Positions 1 to 6,544 of a DNA stretch of 13,352 bases are shown one piece after another. Source of the stretch: JALHRI01 sp044351685 (GTDB lineage: Bacteria; Pseudomonadota; Alphaproteobacteria; Rickettsiales; UBA3002); NCBI GenBank assembly GCA_044351685.1, contig JBILFK010000032.1, positions 1-13,352 of the forward strand, given 5' to 3'. Under the pieces are notes generated by a model, which was not told where the DNA came from, did not search any database, and was given only the letters and a program-made list of their open reading frames with translations. A program made the translations under genes and the position numbers. Position 1 is the stretch's first letter. Every line of letters starts with the position of its first letter.

Positions 1-237
1 CTGTGAAAAGCCCCCGGCAAAACGCATATCTTGATAGGTAATTTTCAGCGAATACCCTTCTTTGCTGGCTTGTGCGCTGCGCATGGCAATCCAGCCATCC
101 ACCTGCTGCTTCACCAACGCTTTATCGAGCCCGGCTTTAGAAGCAAGAAAGCCAATCGCCGAAACAGCCAGAATCACCAGAATCACCGGTAGAATAAATT
201 TACGTGCTTGTTTGGGGGCTGCTTCGGTGGCGTTCAT
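1..237 (-). CDS. Membrane-anchored DUF2125-like protein, N-terminal part (cut by window edge)
   Basis: Only the first 79 residues are in the window; the frame is open to base 1. A short charged N-terminus with two lysines and an arginine is followed by a hydrophobic segment at about residues 14-32, which reads as an uncleaved membrane anchor or signal anchor with the rest in the periplasm. The region after it, with W49, G61, Y62 and a GGF near residue 75, resembles the start of the alphaproteobacterial DUF2125 family, whose function is not known. That family call is inference from a short fragment. The ATG lies 13 bp after the fdx stop codon, so the gene is probably the distal gene of the isc operon transcript. 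No strong Shine-Dalgarno sequence is visible. A physical link to iron-sulfur assembly is not implied by position alone. Confidence 0.6.
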   Translation of the reverse strand, partial: MNATEAAPKQARKFILPVILVILAVSAIGFLASKAGLDKALVKQQVDGWIAMRSAQASKEGYSLKITYQDMRFAGGFSQ

Positions 238-250
238 GGAAAATCTCGGG

Positions 251-589
251 TTATTTTTTATCAACTTGCATATTGCGCGTGGCCGATGGCAACGTCACTC
301 TCAGGCCTTCAAGGCTATCATTCATCATGATCTGGCAGCCCAAACGGGAAGTGTGGGTTAGGCCGAAGGCCAAATCCAGCATATCTTCTTCATCTTCTGA
401 AGCGGTGGGCAGGCCCGCATAAAACGCATCATCCACAATCACGTGGCAGGTGGAGCAGGCAAGCGAACCTTCGCAGGCGCCTTCCAGTGGAATCTGGTTT
501 TGGTGCGCCACTTCGAGCAGTGAAATGCCGTTAGGTGCGGTGACAGTTTTTTCGGTGCCATCAGGCAAAACAAACGTGATATTAGGCAT
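251..589 (-). CDS. fdx: ISC-type [2Fe-2S] ferredoxin
   Basis: This 112-residue protein matches the length of adrenodoxin-like ISC ferredoxins (E. coli Fdx is 111). The four cluster ligands are visible as C39-x5-C45-x2-C48 and C85, the C-x5-C-x2-C...C pattern of the family. An acidic stretch at residues 65-72 (EDEEDMLD) follows the ligand loop, where partner proteins dock in adrenodoxin-type ferredoxins. The known role is electron supply for cluster assembly on IscU, with IscS as docking partner. The ATG is preceded by GCGAGAGAC, a usable ribosome site also seen before iscS. It starts 14 bp after the hscA stop. Position last in the hscB-hscA-fdx series is the standard order. Confidence is high. 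Confidence 0.96.
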   Translation of the reverse strand: MPNITFVLPDGTEKTVTAPNGISLLEVAHQNQIPLEGACEGSLACSTCHVIVDDAFYAGLPTASEDEEDMLDLAFGLTHTSRLGCQIMMNDSLEGLRVTLPSATRNMQVDKK

Positions 590-603
590 GGGTCTCTCGC
601 AGA

Positions 604-2445
604 TTAAATAGCTTCTTCAATATGTTTTCCTTGGAACGCCTCTGAAATCGCGGCATTCATGCGGCGCTCGGCGAAAGGTCCAACCATCACATTCAGTTGC
701 TGCACCTCATAATCAATGCGCTCGCGGTCGCTACCTGACATAGCTTGCCGCACTGTGTCAAGCTGAGCCGCAAACATTTCATGCTCGCCCGGCTTAAGCA
801 AATGCGCCTGTGCATGAATTGCGCGTGTTACATCCTGCACCAAACGTTCGGCTTCCACGCGCGCTTCAATCAGTAAACGTTCCAAAATATCACGCTGCGC
901 GTTCTCTTGCGCTAGCAGCAACATACGTTGCATTTCTTCAAAATCGAGCCCGTAGCTTGGCTGTACCATAATTTCTTGCTTTGTTTGTGTCGTGGTTTCT
1001 TCGGCGGAAACCGTCAGCAAGCCATCAGCGTCGACCGTGAACTGCACGCGAATACGCGCCATGCCGGCCACCATAGGGGGAATGCCGGTAAGCGTAAATT
1101 GCGCAAGCGAGCGACAATCTTCGGCTTTTTCGCGTTCGCCTTGCAGCACATGGATTTTCATCGCTGTTTGGCCATCCTGATAAGTGGTAAATTCCTGATG
1201 CGCCGACACAGGAATTGGGGTGTTGCGATCAATAATTTTTTCGATAATGCCGCCCATGGTTTCAAGCCCTAACGATAGCGGCAACACATCGAGCAATAAA
1301 TTGTCGGAACCTTTGGTAAGGGCTTCGGCCTGCAAGGCCGCACCAAACGCCACTACTAGATCAGGGTCAATATCATCCAGCGGTGTGGTGTTAAAAAAAT
1401 CGGCCACCGCTTTTTTCACGGCAGGCACGCGCGTTGCGCCGCCCACTAGCACCACGCCCTGAATTGCAGCTACCGCAAGCGCGGCATCATGCAGCGCCTG
1501 TTCAGCGCATTGCAAGGTACGCGCAAGCAGCGGCGCAATGGCCTTTTCAAAAGCTGTTCGCGTGATGGGGTAATCGGTTCCGGCAAATGCCAGCATCACT
1601 TCAGATGCACTACTCAAACGCTCTTTGGCGCGACGGCATTCTGCAAGTAATATCGCCAATTCGCCTGAAGGTAGCGATGGATTGCCCGCTTGCGCAAGCA
1701 CCAGCTGTGCGATGGCGTGGTCCATATCATCGCCGCCCAGCAAGGTGTCACCTGCCGTTGCCAGCACCTGAAACACGCCCTGTTTCAGTTTTAGCACTGA
1801 AATATCGCAGGTGCCGCCGCCTAAATCGTAAATGACATAAATACCTTCTGAACCATGCTCGAGGCCATATGCCAGCGCCGCAGCGGTGGGCTCGTTCAGT
1901 AACCGCAACACTTCGATGCCCGCAAGTTTGGCTGAATCTTTAGTAGCGGCACGTGCGGCATCATCAAAATAGGCGGGCACAGTAATCACTGCTTTGGTAA
2001 CTGGATGACCAAGAGACGCGTGTGCCATACCAATGAGGTGGCGCAAAATATCGGCGGAAACTTCGACCGGCGAAATACTTCGCGAGCGCAATTGAATGCG
2101 CGCCATGCCTTCGCTGGTTGATTCAAGATTATACGGCACCTGCCCGGCAACCTGCGGAATATCCTGTGCCGATTTGCCCATCAGGCGCTTTACCGAGGCC
2201 ACAATATCGGCTTTGCCCTCGCCATATGCCTGTTTGGCAGCAGCACCAACCACAGGCTCCGCCCCGTGATACGCTACCACCGAAGGAATGATCATGTGGC
2301 CTACCGCATCGGCAATGGCTTGCGGCTTGCTGGCTTCAGCAATCGCCACCACGCTATGGGTGGTGCCTAAATCGATACCCACCGCCACCGTATTTTCGTG
2401 CGGCAGTGGCGTTTGGCCGGGTTCATGAATTTGCAGTAAATGCAT
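604..2445 (-). CDS. hscA: Fe-S assembly Hsp70 chaperone HscA
   Basis: This is a 613-residue Hsp70-family ATPase, very close to E. coli HscA (616). The nucleotide-binding domain shows the phosphate loop DLGTT at 25-29, the second phosphate motif DLGGGT at 207-212 and GGATRVP at 335-341. The interdomain linker DVLPLSLGLE is at 386-395, and a substrate-binding domain and helical lid follow. The DnaK-like start lies after about 20 extra N-terminal residues, as in HscA proteins. It uses ATP to pull the LPPVK loop of IscU and help transfer the cluster to acceptor proteins, with HscB as co-chaperone. The start codon overlaps the hscB stop as TAATG, implying translational coupling. The location between hscB and fdx separates it from general DnaK. 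No defect is visible. Confidence 0.97.
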   Translation of the reverse strand: MHLLQIHEPGQTPLPHENTVAVGIDLGTTHSVVAIAEASKPQAIADAVGHMIIPSVVAYHGAEPVVGAAAKQAYGEGKADIVASVKRLMGKSAQDIPQVAGQVPYNLESTSEGMARIQLRSRSISPVEVSADILRHLIGMAHASLGHPVTKAVITVPAYFDDAARAATKDSAKLAGIEVLRLLNEPTAAALAYGLEHGSEGIYVIYDLGGGTCDISVLKLKQGVFQVLATAGDTLLGGDDMDHAIAQLVLAQAGNPSLPSGELAILLAECRRAKERLSSASEVMLAFAGTDYPITRTAFEKAIAPLLARTLQCAEQALHDAALAVAAIQGVVLVGGATRVPAVKKAVADFFNTTPLDDIDPDLVVAFGAALQAEALTKGSDNLLLDVLPLSLGLETMGGIIEKIIDRNTPIPVSAHQEFTTYQDGQTAMKIHVLQGEREKAEDCRSLAQFTLTGIPPMVAGMARIRVQFTVDADGLLTVSAEETTTQTKQEIMVQPSYGLDFEEMQRMLLLAQENAQRDILERLLIEARVEAERLVQDVTRAIHAQAHLLKPGEHEMFAAQLDTVRQAMSGSDRERIDYEVQQLNVMVGPFAERRMNAAISEAFQGKHIEEAI

Positions 2446-2978
2446 TAATGCGCCTCGCTACTATGTATTGCCTTAAGGCGATAAATCAGCATGTGCGCTT
2501 CTTCGAGCGCTTTGCCAAGATATTGCAAGCGCAATGTCAGGCTTGCTGCAAACGGGTAATCGGCAGCATCGAAAGCTTCTTCAAGCCTGTCGATACATTG
2601 CTGCATGGCTTTTTTGGTATCTTCTACCAGCCCACGCAGTGCGGCGCCATCTTGTGCAGCATCGGCTAATTGTTCACGCAGCTCCATCATTTCCATTAGC
2701 AAGGCGGGTTCAGGCTTTTGCGTATCATCTTCGGTATTCACAAAAATACCCTGCAATTCCAGCAGATGCTGTGCGCGCGTGAGCGGGTTTTTAAGTGTTT
2801 CGTAAGCATCATTTGCGCGCATAGAAAGCTCTATCGCGGCCACACGTTCGGCTTCCGGTTTTCCGATTTGCCTATCGGGATGCACGTTGCGCTGAATTTC
2901 AAAATAGCGCTCTTCGAGCGCATTTACATTCACCGTAAATTCCGGTTTCAGACCAAGCACAATAAAATAATTATCCAT
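2445..2978 (-). CDS. hscB: J-domain co-chaperone HscB
   Basis: The 177-residue product has an N-terminal J domain with the diagnostic HPD at residues 33-35 and a C-terminal helical domain containing LLMEMMELREQL at 93-104, the conserved IscU-contacting region of HscB (E. coli has LMEQLELREEL). E. coli HscB is 171 residues. It delivers IscU to HscA and stimulates its ATPase. The frame is open farther upstream, but the chosen ATG at 2978 begins MDNYFIVLGL, matching MDYFTLFGL in E. coli, and it overlaps the stop of the preceding gene as TAATG. The longer version would add 29 residues unlike the family, lying over the upstream gene. Its own stop overlaps the hscA start, again as TAATG. A single J-domain HPDR replaces the common HPDK. 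Confidence 0.95.
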   Translation of the reverse strand: MDNYFIVLGLKPEFTVNVNALEERYFEIQRNVHPDRQIGKPEAERVAAIELSMRANDAYETLKNPLTRAQHLLELQGIFVNTEDDTQKPEPALLMEMMELREQLADAAQDGAALRGLVEDTKKAMQQCIDRLEEAFDAADYPFAASLTLRLQYLGKALEEAHMLIYRLKAIHSSEAH

Positions 2979-3265
2979 TACTTGGCATCCGGCAAATGTT
3001 GCAGACAAGCTTCCAGTTCCGCCGATTCTTGCCATTGACAGCCTTTTACGCCACCTTTTACACAACGTGCAAAGTTTTTATAACAGGCGGTTTTAGCCTT
3101 ATCGTCGCAATTAAACTTCGCCATCGAGGCAAATTTTTGCGTTACACAAATGCTTCCGCATACATGGATACATGCATCATCGGTGGCCGCCAATGATGGG
3201 AGTGGCCGCGATGCAACCAACGCCGCAAAAGCAAGTAACAACACATGAATCGGGGTTATTTTCAT
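2978..3265 (-). CDS. Small secreted eight-cysteine protein in the isc operon, family unknown
   Basis: I do not recognise a family for this 95-residue protein. It opens with a clear signal peptide: K2, a hydrophobic core at about 8-19, and a likely cleavage site after A26 or A27. The mature part of about 68 residues holds eight cysteines at 32, 36, 40, 53, 61, 68, 76 and 87, spaced 3, 3, 12, 7, 6, 7 and 10. Many lysines are present, and there is no second membrane segment. Even cysteine number and export suggest disulfides or a bound metal in the periplasm; this is inference. It lies between iscA (37 bp downstream of its stop) and hscB, whose ATG overlaps its stop as TAATG, so it is probably translated as part of the operon. 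No good ribosome site precedes it; a weak TGGAAA/TATATA promoter-like pair lies in the gap. Confidence 0.72.
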   Translation of the reverse strand: MKITPIHVLLLAFAALVASRPLPSLAATDDACIHVCGSICVTQKFASMAKFNCDDKAKTACYKNFARCVKGGVKGCQWQESAELEACLQHLPDAK

Positions 3266-3302
3266 GCGGCTTATATAGAGTATTTATCAGGCTTTTCCAG
3301 CA

Positions 3303-3641
3303 CTAAACGTGGAAAGATTCACCACAACCGCAGCGGCCTTTTTCATTCGGGTTGGTGAATACAAAACCGCTTTTGAATTTTTCTTCGACAAAGTCCATTT
3401 CCGTGCCGAGAAGGAACATGACCGCCTTTGGGTCAATCACTACGGTGACGCCCTTATCGCTAACCACCTCATCGAATTTGCCGATTTCATCGGTATATTC
3501 TATGGTGTAGGAAAGGCCGGAACAGCCGCGCGAACGCACGCCAATTTTAATGCCTGCTGCGGGTTTTTCGCGCTGCGCTAACAGCGCTTTCACCTGCTCG
3601 GCTGCACGATCACTGATACTGACTGCTGCTGGCCGCGCCAT
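3303..3641 (-). CDS. iscA: A-type Fe-S carrier IscA
   Basis: This 112-residue A-type carrier has the three invariant cysteines: C40 in RGCSG, and C104 and C106 in the C-terminal CGCGESF. The preceding FVFTNPNEKG is also typical. The family binds iron or [2Fe-2S]/[4Fe-4S] clusters and passes them from the scaffold to apo-targets, especially [4Fe-4S] enzymes. The start lies only 5 bp after the iscU stop, so the two are almost certainly co-translated. ErpA and SufA share the motif, so assignment as IscA rather than ErpA rests on position directly after iscU. The MARPAAVSISDRAAEQV start agrees with the family. Confidence 0.93.
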   Translation of the reverse strand: MARPAAVSISDRAAEQVKALLAQREKPAAGIKIGVRSRGCSGLSYTIEYTDEIGKFDEVVSDKGVTVVIDPKAVMFLLGTEMDFVEEKFKSGFVFTNPNEKGRCGCGESFHV

Positions 3642-3646
3642 AGAAT

Positions 3647-4051
3647 TTACGATGCCTTTGCTTCCTGCTGCGGCTGAAGCTTCGATTTATAATCACTTAC
3701 GGCGGCTTTAATGGCATCTTCTGCCAATACCGAGCAGTGAATTTTTACTGGTGGCAACGCAAGGTGCTGCGCAATTTCGGTGTTTTTAATGGTCGCCGCA
3801 TCATCGACATGGCGGCCTTTTACCCATTCGGTTACCAGCGAACTGGAAGCAATGGCCGAGCCGCAACCAAATGTTTTAAAGCGCGCATCCTGAATGATGC
3901 CATCGGCGCCCACTTTGATTTGCAATTTCATCACATCGCCGCACGCTGGAGCGCCTACAAGGCTGGTGCCCACATCGGCTTCATCTTTACCAAAACTGCC
4001 AACATTGCGTGGGTTTTCGTAGTGATCGATGAGTTGTTCTGAATATGCCAT
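3647..4051 (-). CDS. iscU: Fe-S cluster scaffold IscU
   Basis: This 134-residue protein matches IscU (128 in E. coli) with a slightly longer C-terminal tail rich in Q, E, A and K. All scaffold ligands are present: C37 with D39 in PACGDVM, C63 in GCGSAIASSS, and H105-C106. The loop LPPVK at 99-103 is the recognised HscA-binding motif, agreeing with hscBA downstream in the same operon. It builds [2Fe-2S] clusters with sulfur from IscS and electrons from ferredoxin. The ATG is 28 bp after the iscS stop and is preceded by AAGGGAG, the best ribosome site in the block, consistent with high scaffold expression. A zinc-type SufU is excluded by the LPPVK loop and lack of the SufU insertion. Confidence 0.97.
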   Translation of the reverse strand: MAYSEQLIDHYENPRNVGSFGKDEADVGTSLVGAPACGDVMKLQIKVGADGIIQDARFKTFGCGSAIASSSLVTEWVKGRHVDDAATIKNTEIAQHLALPPVKIHCSVLAEDAIKAAVSDYKSKLQPQQEAKAS

Positions 4052-4079
4052 GGTTTTTAGTCTCCCTTATCGTTGCGGC

Positions 4080-5330
4080 TTAGTGGCCTGCCCATTCAAT
4101 GCTATTAATATCTATACCTTCTTGTGCCATTTCCCACAAGGGGCTCATGGCACGCAATTTATCGATGCTGCTGGTTACAATGCGCACGGCTTCATCAATT
4201 TCGGCCTCGGTCGTGAAGCGGCCAATGCCAAAGCGAATGGAGGTATGCGCCAGATCTTCGCCCACGCCAATTGCACGCAGAACATACGAAGGCTCAAGCG
4301 ACGAAGAAGTGCAGGCCGAACCCGAAGAAACCGCCAGATTTTTAATCGCCATAATCATGGATTCGCCTTCGATATAGGCAAAACTAAGGTTAATGCAGCC
4401 CGGCCAGCGCTGCTCGCGGTCACCGTTCAAAAACACATCTGGCACTTCGTCCATCACCTGCTTTAAGAATTTATCGGCAAGGAAGCGTGTGCGCGAGGCA
4501 TCGTGCGCCATATCGGCGCGGGCAATTTTCGCGGCTTCGCCAAGCCCCACCACCAACGGGGTTGGCAATGTGCCTGAACGCATACCGCGTTCTTGGCCAC
4601 CACCCGAAAATAATGATTCCAGCCGGATGCGCGGACGACGGCGCACATACAGCGCACCAATACCCTTAGGCGCATAAATTTTATGGCCGGAAATGGACAT
4701 GAGGTCGATATTCATGGCTTCGACATCGAGTGGAATTTTACCGAATGCCTGCGCGGCATCGGTGTGGAAAAACACGCCTTTTTCACGGCATAGTTTGCCA
4801 ATTTCTGCCAGCGGTTGAATCACGCCAATTTCGTTATTCACCGCCATCACGGAAACAAGAACCGTGGTATCTTTAATAGCCGCTTTCAGGGCATCTAAAT
4901 CGATGAGACCATTTTTCTGCACCGGCAGATAGGTAACTTCAAACCCTTCCATTTCCAGATGGCGCGCGGAATCGAGCACGCATTTATGCTCGGTGGCAAC
5001 AGTGATAATATGGTTCTTTTTATCTTTGTAAAAATGCGCAACGCCTTTAAGCGCAATATTATTTGATTCGGTGGCGCCGGAAGTAAAAATAATTTCCTTG
5101 CTATCGGCGTTAATCAGCTTGGCTACATGGCCGCGTGATACTTCGCAGGCCTCTTCTGCTTCCCAGCCATAGGCATGGCTACGCGAATGCGGATTGCCAA
5201 ACTTTTGAGTGAAATAGGGAATCATCGCTTCCATCACCCGCGGATCTACCGGGGATGTGGATTGATAATCGAGGAATATCGGGAAGTTAACGCCCGATGA
5301 TTGCGCGTTTTTACTGGTGGCTGGAGCCAT
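4080..5330 (-). CDS. iscS: Cysteine desulfurase IscS (principal)
   Basis: This is a 416-residue group I PLP-dependent cysteine desulfurase that converts cysteine to alanine and hands persulfide sulfur to IscU, and in many bacteria to tRNA thiolation partners. Visible residues are H115 in TEHK, the PLP lysine K217 in SISGHK, and the catalytic C340 in SSGSACTSSSLEPSYV on the long mobile loop. The C-terminal end, GIDINSIEWAGH, is the conserved tail of IscS/NFS1 that contacts IscU. An N-terminal extension of about 15 residues precedes FLDYQSTSPVDPRV. The ATG has CGAGAGAC in front. An 86-bp gap with its own IscR-like operator and promoter separates it from iscS2, so it probably heads its own transcription unit. 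Bacterial and mitochondrial NFS1 are its closest relatives by motif. Confidence 0.97.
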   Translation of the reverse strand: MAPATSKNAQSSGVNFPIFLDYQSTSPVDPRVMEAMIPYFTQKFGNPHSRSHAYGWEAEEACEVSRGHVAKLINADSKEIIFTSGATESNNIALKGVAHFYKDKKNHIITVATEHKCVLDSARHLEMEGFEVTYLPVQKNGLIDLDALKAAIKDTTVLVSVMAVNNEIGVIQPLAEIGKLCREKGVFFHTDAAQAFGKIPLDVEAMNIDLMSISGHKIYAPKGIGALYVRRRPRIRLESLFSGGGQERGMRSGTLPTPLVVGLGEAAKIARADMAHDASRTRFLADKFLKQVMDEVPDVFLNGDREQRWPGCINLSFAYIEGESMIMAIKNLAVSSGSACTSSSLEPSYVLRAIGVGEDLAHTSIRFGIGRFTTEAEIDEAVRIVTSSIDKLRAMSPLWEMAQEGIDINSIEWAGH

Positions 5331-5350
5331 GTGTCTCTCGTGATTCTGTT

Positions 5351-5402
5351 ATTATATATAGGCTTTGCGTCGCTTATTACAATAACCAACTAAAATAGTC
5401 AA
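5351..5402 (-). promoter_or_regulatory. Candidate promoter for iscS-iscU-iscA and downstream genes
   Basis: Within the iscS2-iscS gap, read on the minus strand, TTGACT (5402-5397) is a 5-of-6 match to a -35 box. It is followed after 17 bp by a poor -10, TAATAA (5379-5374). A perfect TATAAT lies at 5356-5351 inside TATATATAAT, with only a weak -35 17 bp upstream. Either could place a start site within about 45 bp of the iscS ATG. The TTGACT lies inside the predicted IscR operator. Which -10 is used cannot be decided by eye. Confidence 0.5.
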
Positions 5403-5406
5403 TTAT
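5382..5406 (-). promoter_or_regulatory. Predicted type 1 IscR operator upstream of iscS
   Basis: Read on the minus strand, the site has left half ATAATTGACT, centre ATTTT and right half AGTTGGTTAT. Compared with the E. coli type 1 IscR consensus (left ATASYYGACT, centre RWWWY, right AGTCRRSTAT) it matches 22 of 25 positions. An IscR with the cluster ligands is encoded about 1.1 kb upstream in the same block. Overlap with a TTGACT -35 box suggests that cluster-loaded IscR represses here, as at the E. coli isc promoter. The match is seen; binding and direction of effect are inferred. Confidence 0.75.
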
Positions 5407-5416
5407 TAAAGCTTTG

Positions 5417-6544
5417 CTACGCGGCTTTTTGCCCGGCGCGGCTATACAGTGTTTTCCAACTATTTGCAAATGCTTCGAGCATGGCATCGGTGGTTTGCCA
5501 ACCGATAGAAATACGAATGGCCGACTGCGCAGCCGCATGCGGAACCCCCATTGCTTTTAGCACATGCGAAGGCGCAATACGCCCTGAGGAACAGGCCGAA
5601 CCCGCAGAAACCGCAAACCCATCAAGATCAAAATGCATCAGCTGCGTTTCATTGGAAACGCCGGGCATATGTATCAGCAGAGTATTCGGTAGGCGCGCCG
5701 CATCGCCTGAAAATACCAGCGCTTCGGGGGCAATCGCCAGCAGCGCTTGCTGCAAATCATTACGCATACGCTCCCATTGGGCGGCGTGTGGGCAGTGCGC
5801 TACTCGCCGCACCAATTCGGCGAAGCCTGAAATTGCCAGCACATTTTCGGTTCCGGCGCGGCGCGATGATTCTTGCCCACCACCGGTAAGCAATGCCGGC
5901 AGCGCAATGCCATCGCGCACTAGCAGCGCTGCAGCGCCCACGGGGCCGCCCGCCTTATGCGCCGAAATCGTTATCATATCCGCACCCAACACGCCCATAT
6001 CTAGCGGAATTTTACCTAAAGCCTGCACACCATCGGTATGCAGCAGAGCGCCATGGCGGTGCGCGATAGCAGCAATTTCGGCGATGGGCTGAATCACGCC
6101 CGATTCATTGTTAGCCAACATCACCGAAACTAGGGCTTTTTTATCGCCAAGCGCCACGAGCTGTTGTTCCAGCATCTCTAGCTGCACCACCCCCTGTGTA
6201 TTGACAGGAATGGTGGCAGCGCCAAGTAATTCGCCTGTTTTTTGAATGGATGCATGCTCAATCGCGCTTACCAGCAATGCGCGCGATGGGGCAAACCCGC
6301 GCAGCACGGCATTATTGGCTTCGGTTGCCGAACCAAAAAACAAGACTTCATGCGGGAACACCGAACAGGCCTGTGCAATTTCGCGGCGCGCATCTTCGAC
6401 CAGTTTTTTCGCCTGCCTACCCGCTTTATGCACCGAAGAAGGGTTCAGTGGTGAAGCCTCTATGGCGTGCAACGCCTCGCTCACCTCTGGTAGCAGTGGT
6501 GCAGTGGCGTTATAATCGAGATAGATAAAGGTAGCTTCAGGCAT
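5417..6544 (-). CDS. Second cysteine desulfurase (IscS/NifS-like), directly after iscR
   Basis: With the start chosen here the protein has 375 residues and begins MPEATFIYLDYNATAPLLPEV. It is a PLP-dependent desulfurase with H97 in AIEHAS, PLP lysine K197 in ITISAHK, and catalytic C318 in SAGSACSSGRIAPSHV. The CSSG loop and shorter C-terminus differ from the iscS product, and it lacks the SIEWAGH IscU-binding tail, so its sulfur acceptor may differ. A frame 21 codons longer exists but would lie inside iscR and has no family resemblance; the chosen ATG overlaps the iscR stop as ATGCCTGA (8 bp), implying coupled translation. The iscR-desulfurase pair mirrors the beginning of alphaproteobacterial suf operons. 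NifS or an IscS paralogue are equally good names; I give no symbol. Confidence 0.9.
   Translation of the reverse strand: MPEATFIYLDYNATAPLLPEVSEALHAIEASPLNPSSVHKAGRQAKKLVEDARREIAQACSVFPHEVLFFGSATEANNAVLRGFAPSRALLVSAIEHASIQKTGELLGAATIPVNTQGVVQLEMLEQQLVALGDKKALVSVMLANNESGVIQPIAEIAAIAHRHGALLHTDGVQALGKIPLDMGVLGADMITISAHKAGGPVGAAALLVRDGIALPALLTGGGQESSRRAGTENVLAISGFAELVRRVAHCPHAAQWERMRNDLQQALLAIAPEALVFSGDAARLPNTLLIHMPGVSNETQLMHFDLDGFAVSAGSACSSGRIAPSHVLKAMGVPHAAAQSAIRISIGWQTTDAMLEAFANSWKTLYSRAGQKAA

Noticed and set aside
2979..3065. N-terminal extension of hscB by 29 codons
   Set aside because: The extension lies over the cysteine-rich gene in another frame and has no J-domain resemblance, while MDNYFIVLGL at 2978 matches the HscB start and overlaps the upstream stop as TAATG.
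5331..5416. Terminator between the second desulfurase and iscS
   Set aside because: The AT-rich gap shows no GC-rich hairpin followed by a T run; its palindromic part is better explained by the IscR operator.
5481..6092. Open frame of 203 codons on the plus strand opposite the second desulfurase
   Set aside because: It is opposite a well-supported gene, has serine/alanine/proline-rich low-information composition, and shows no family motif or ribosome site.
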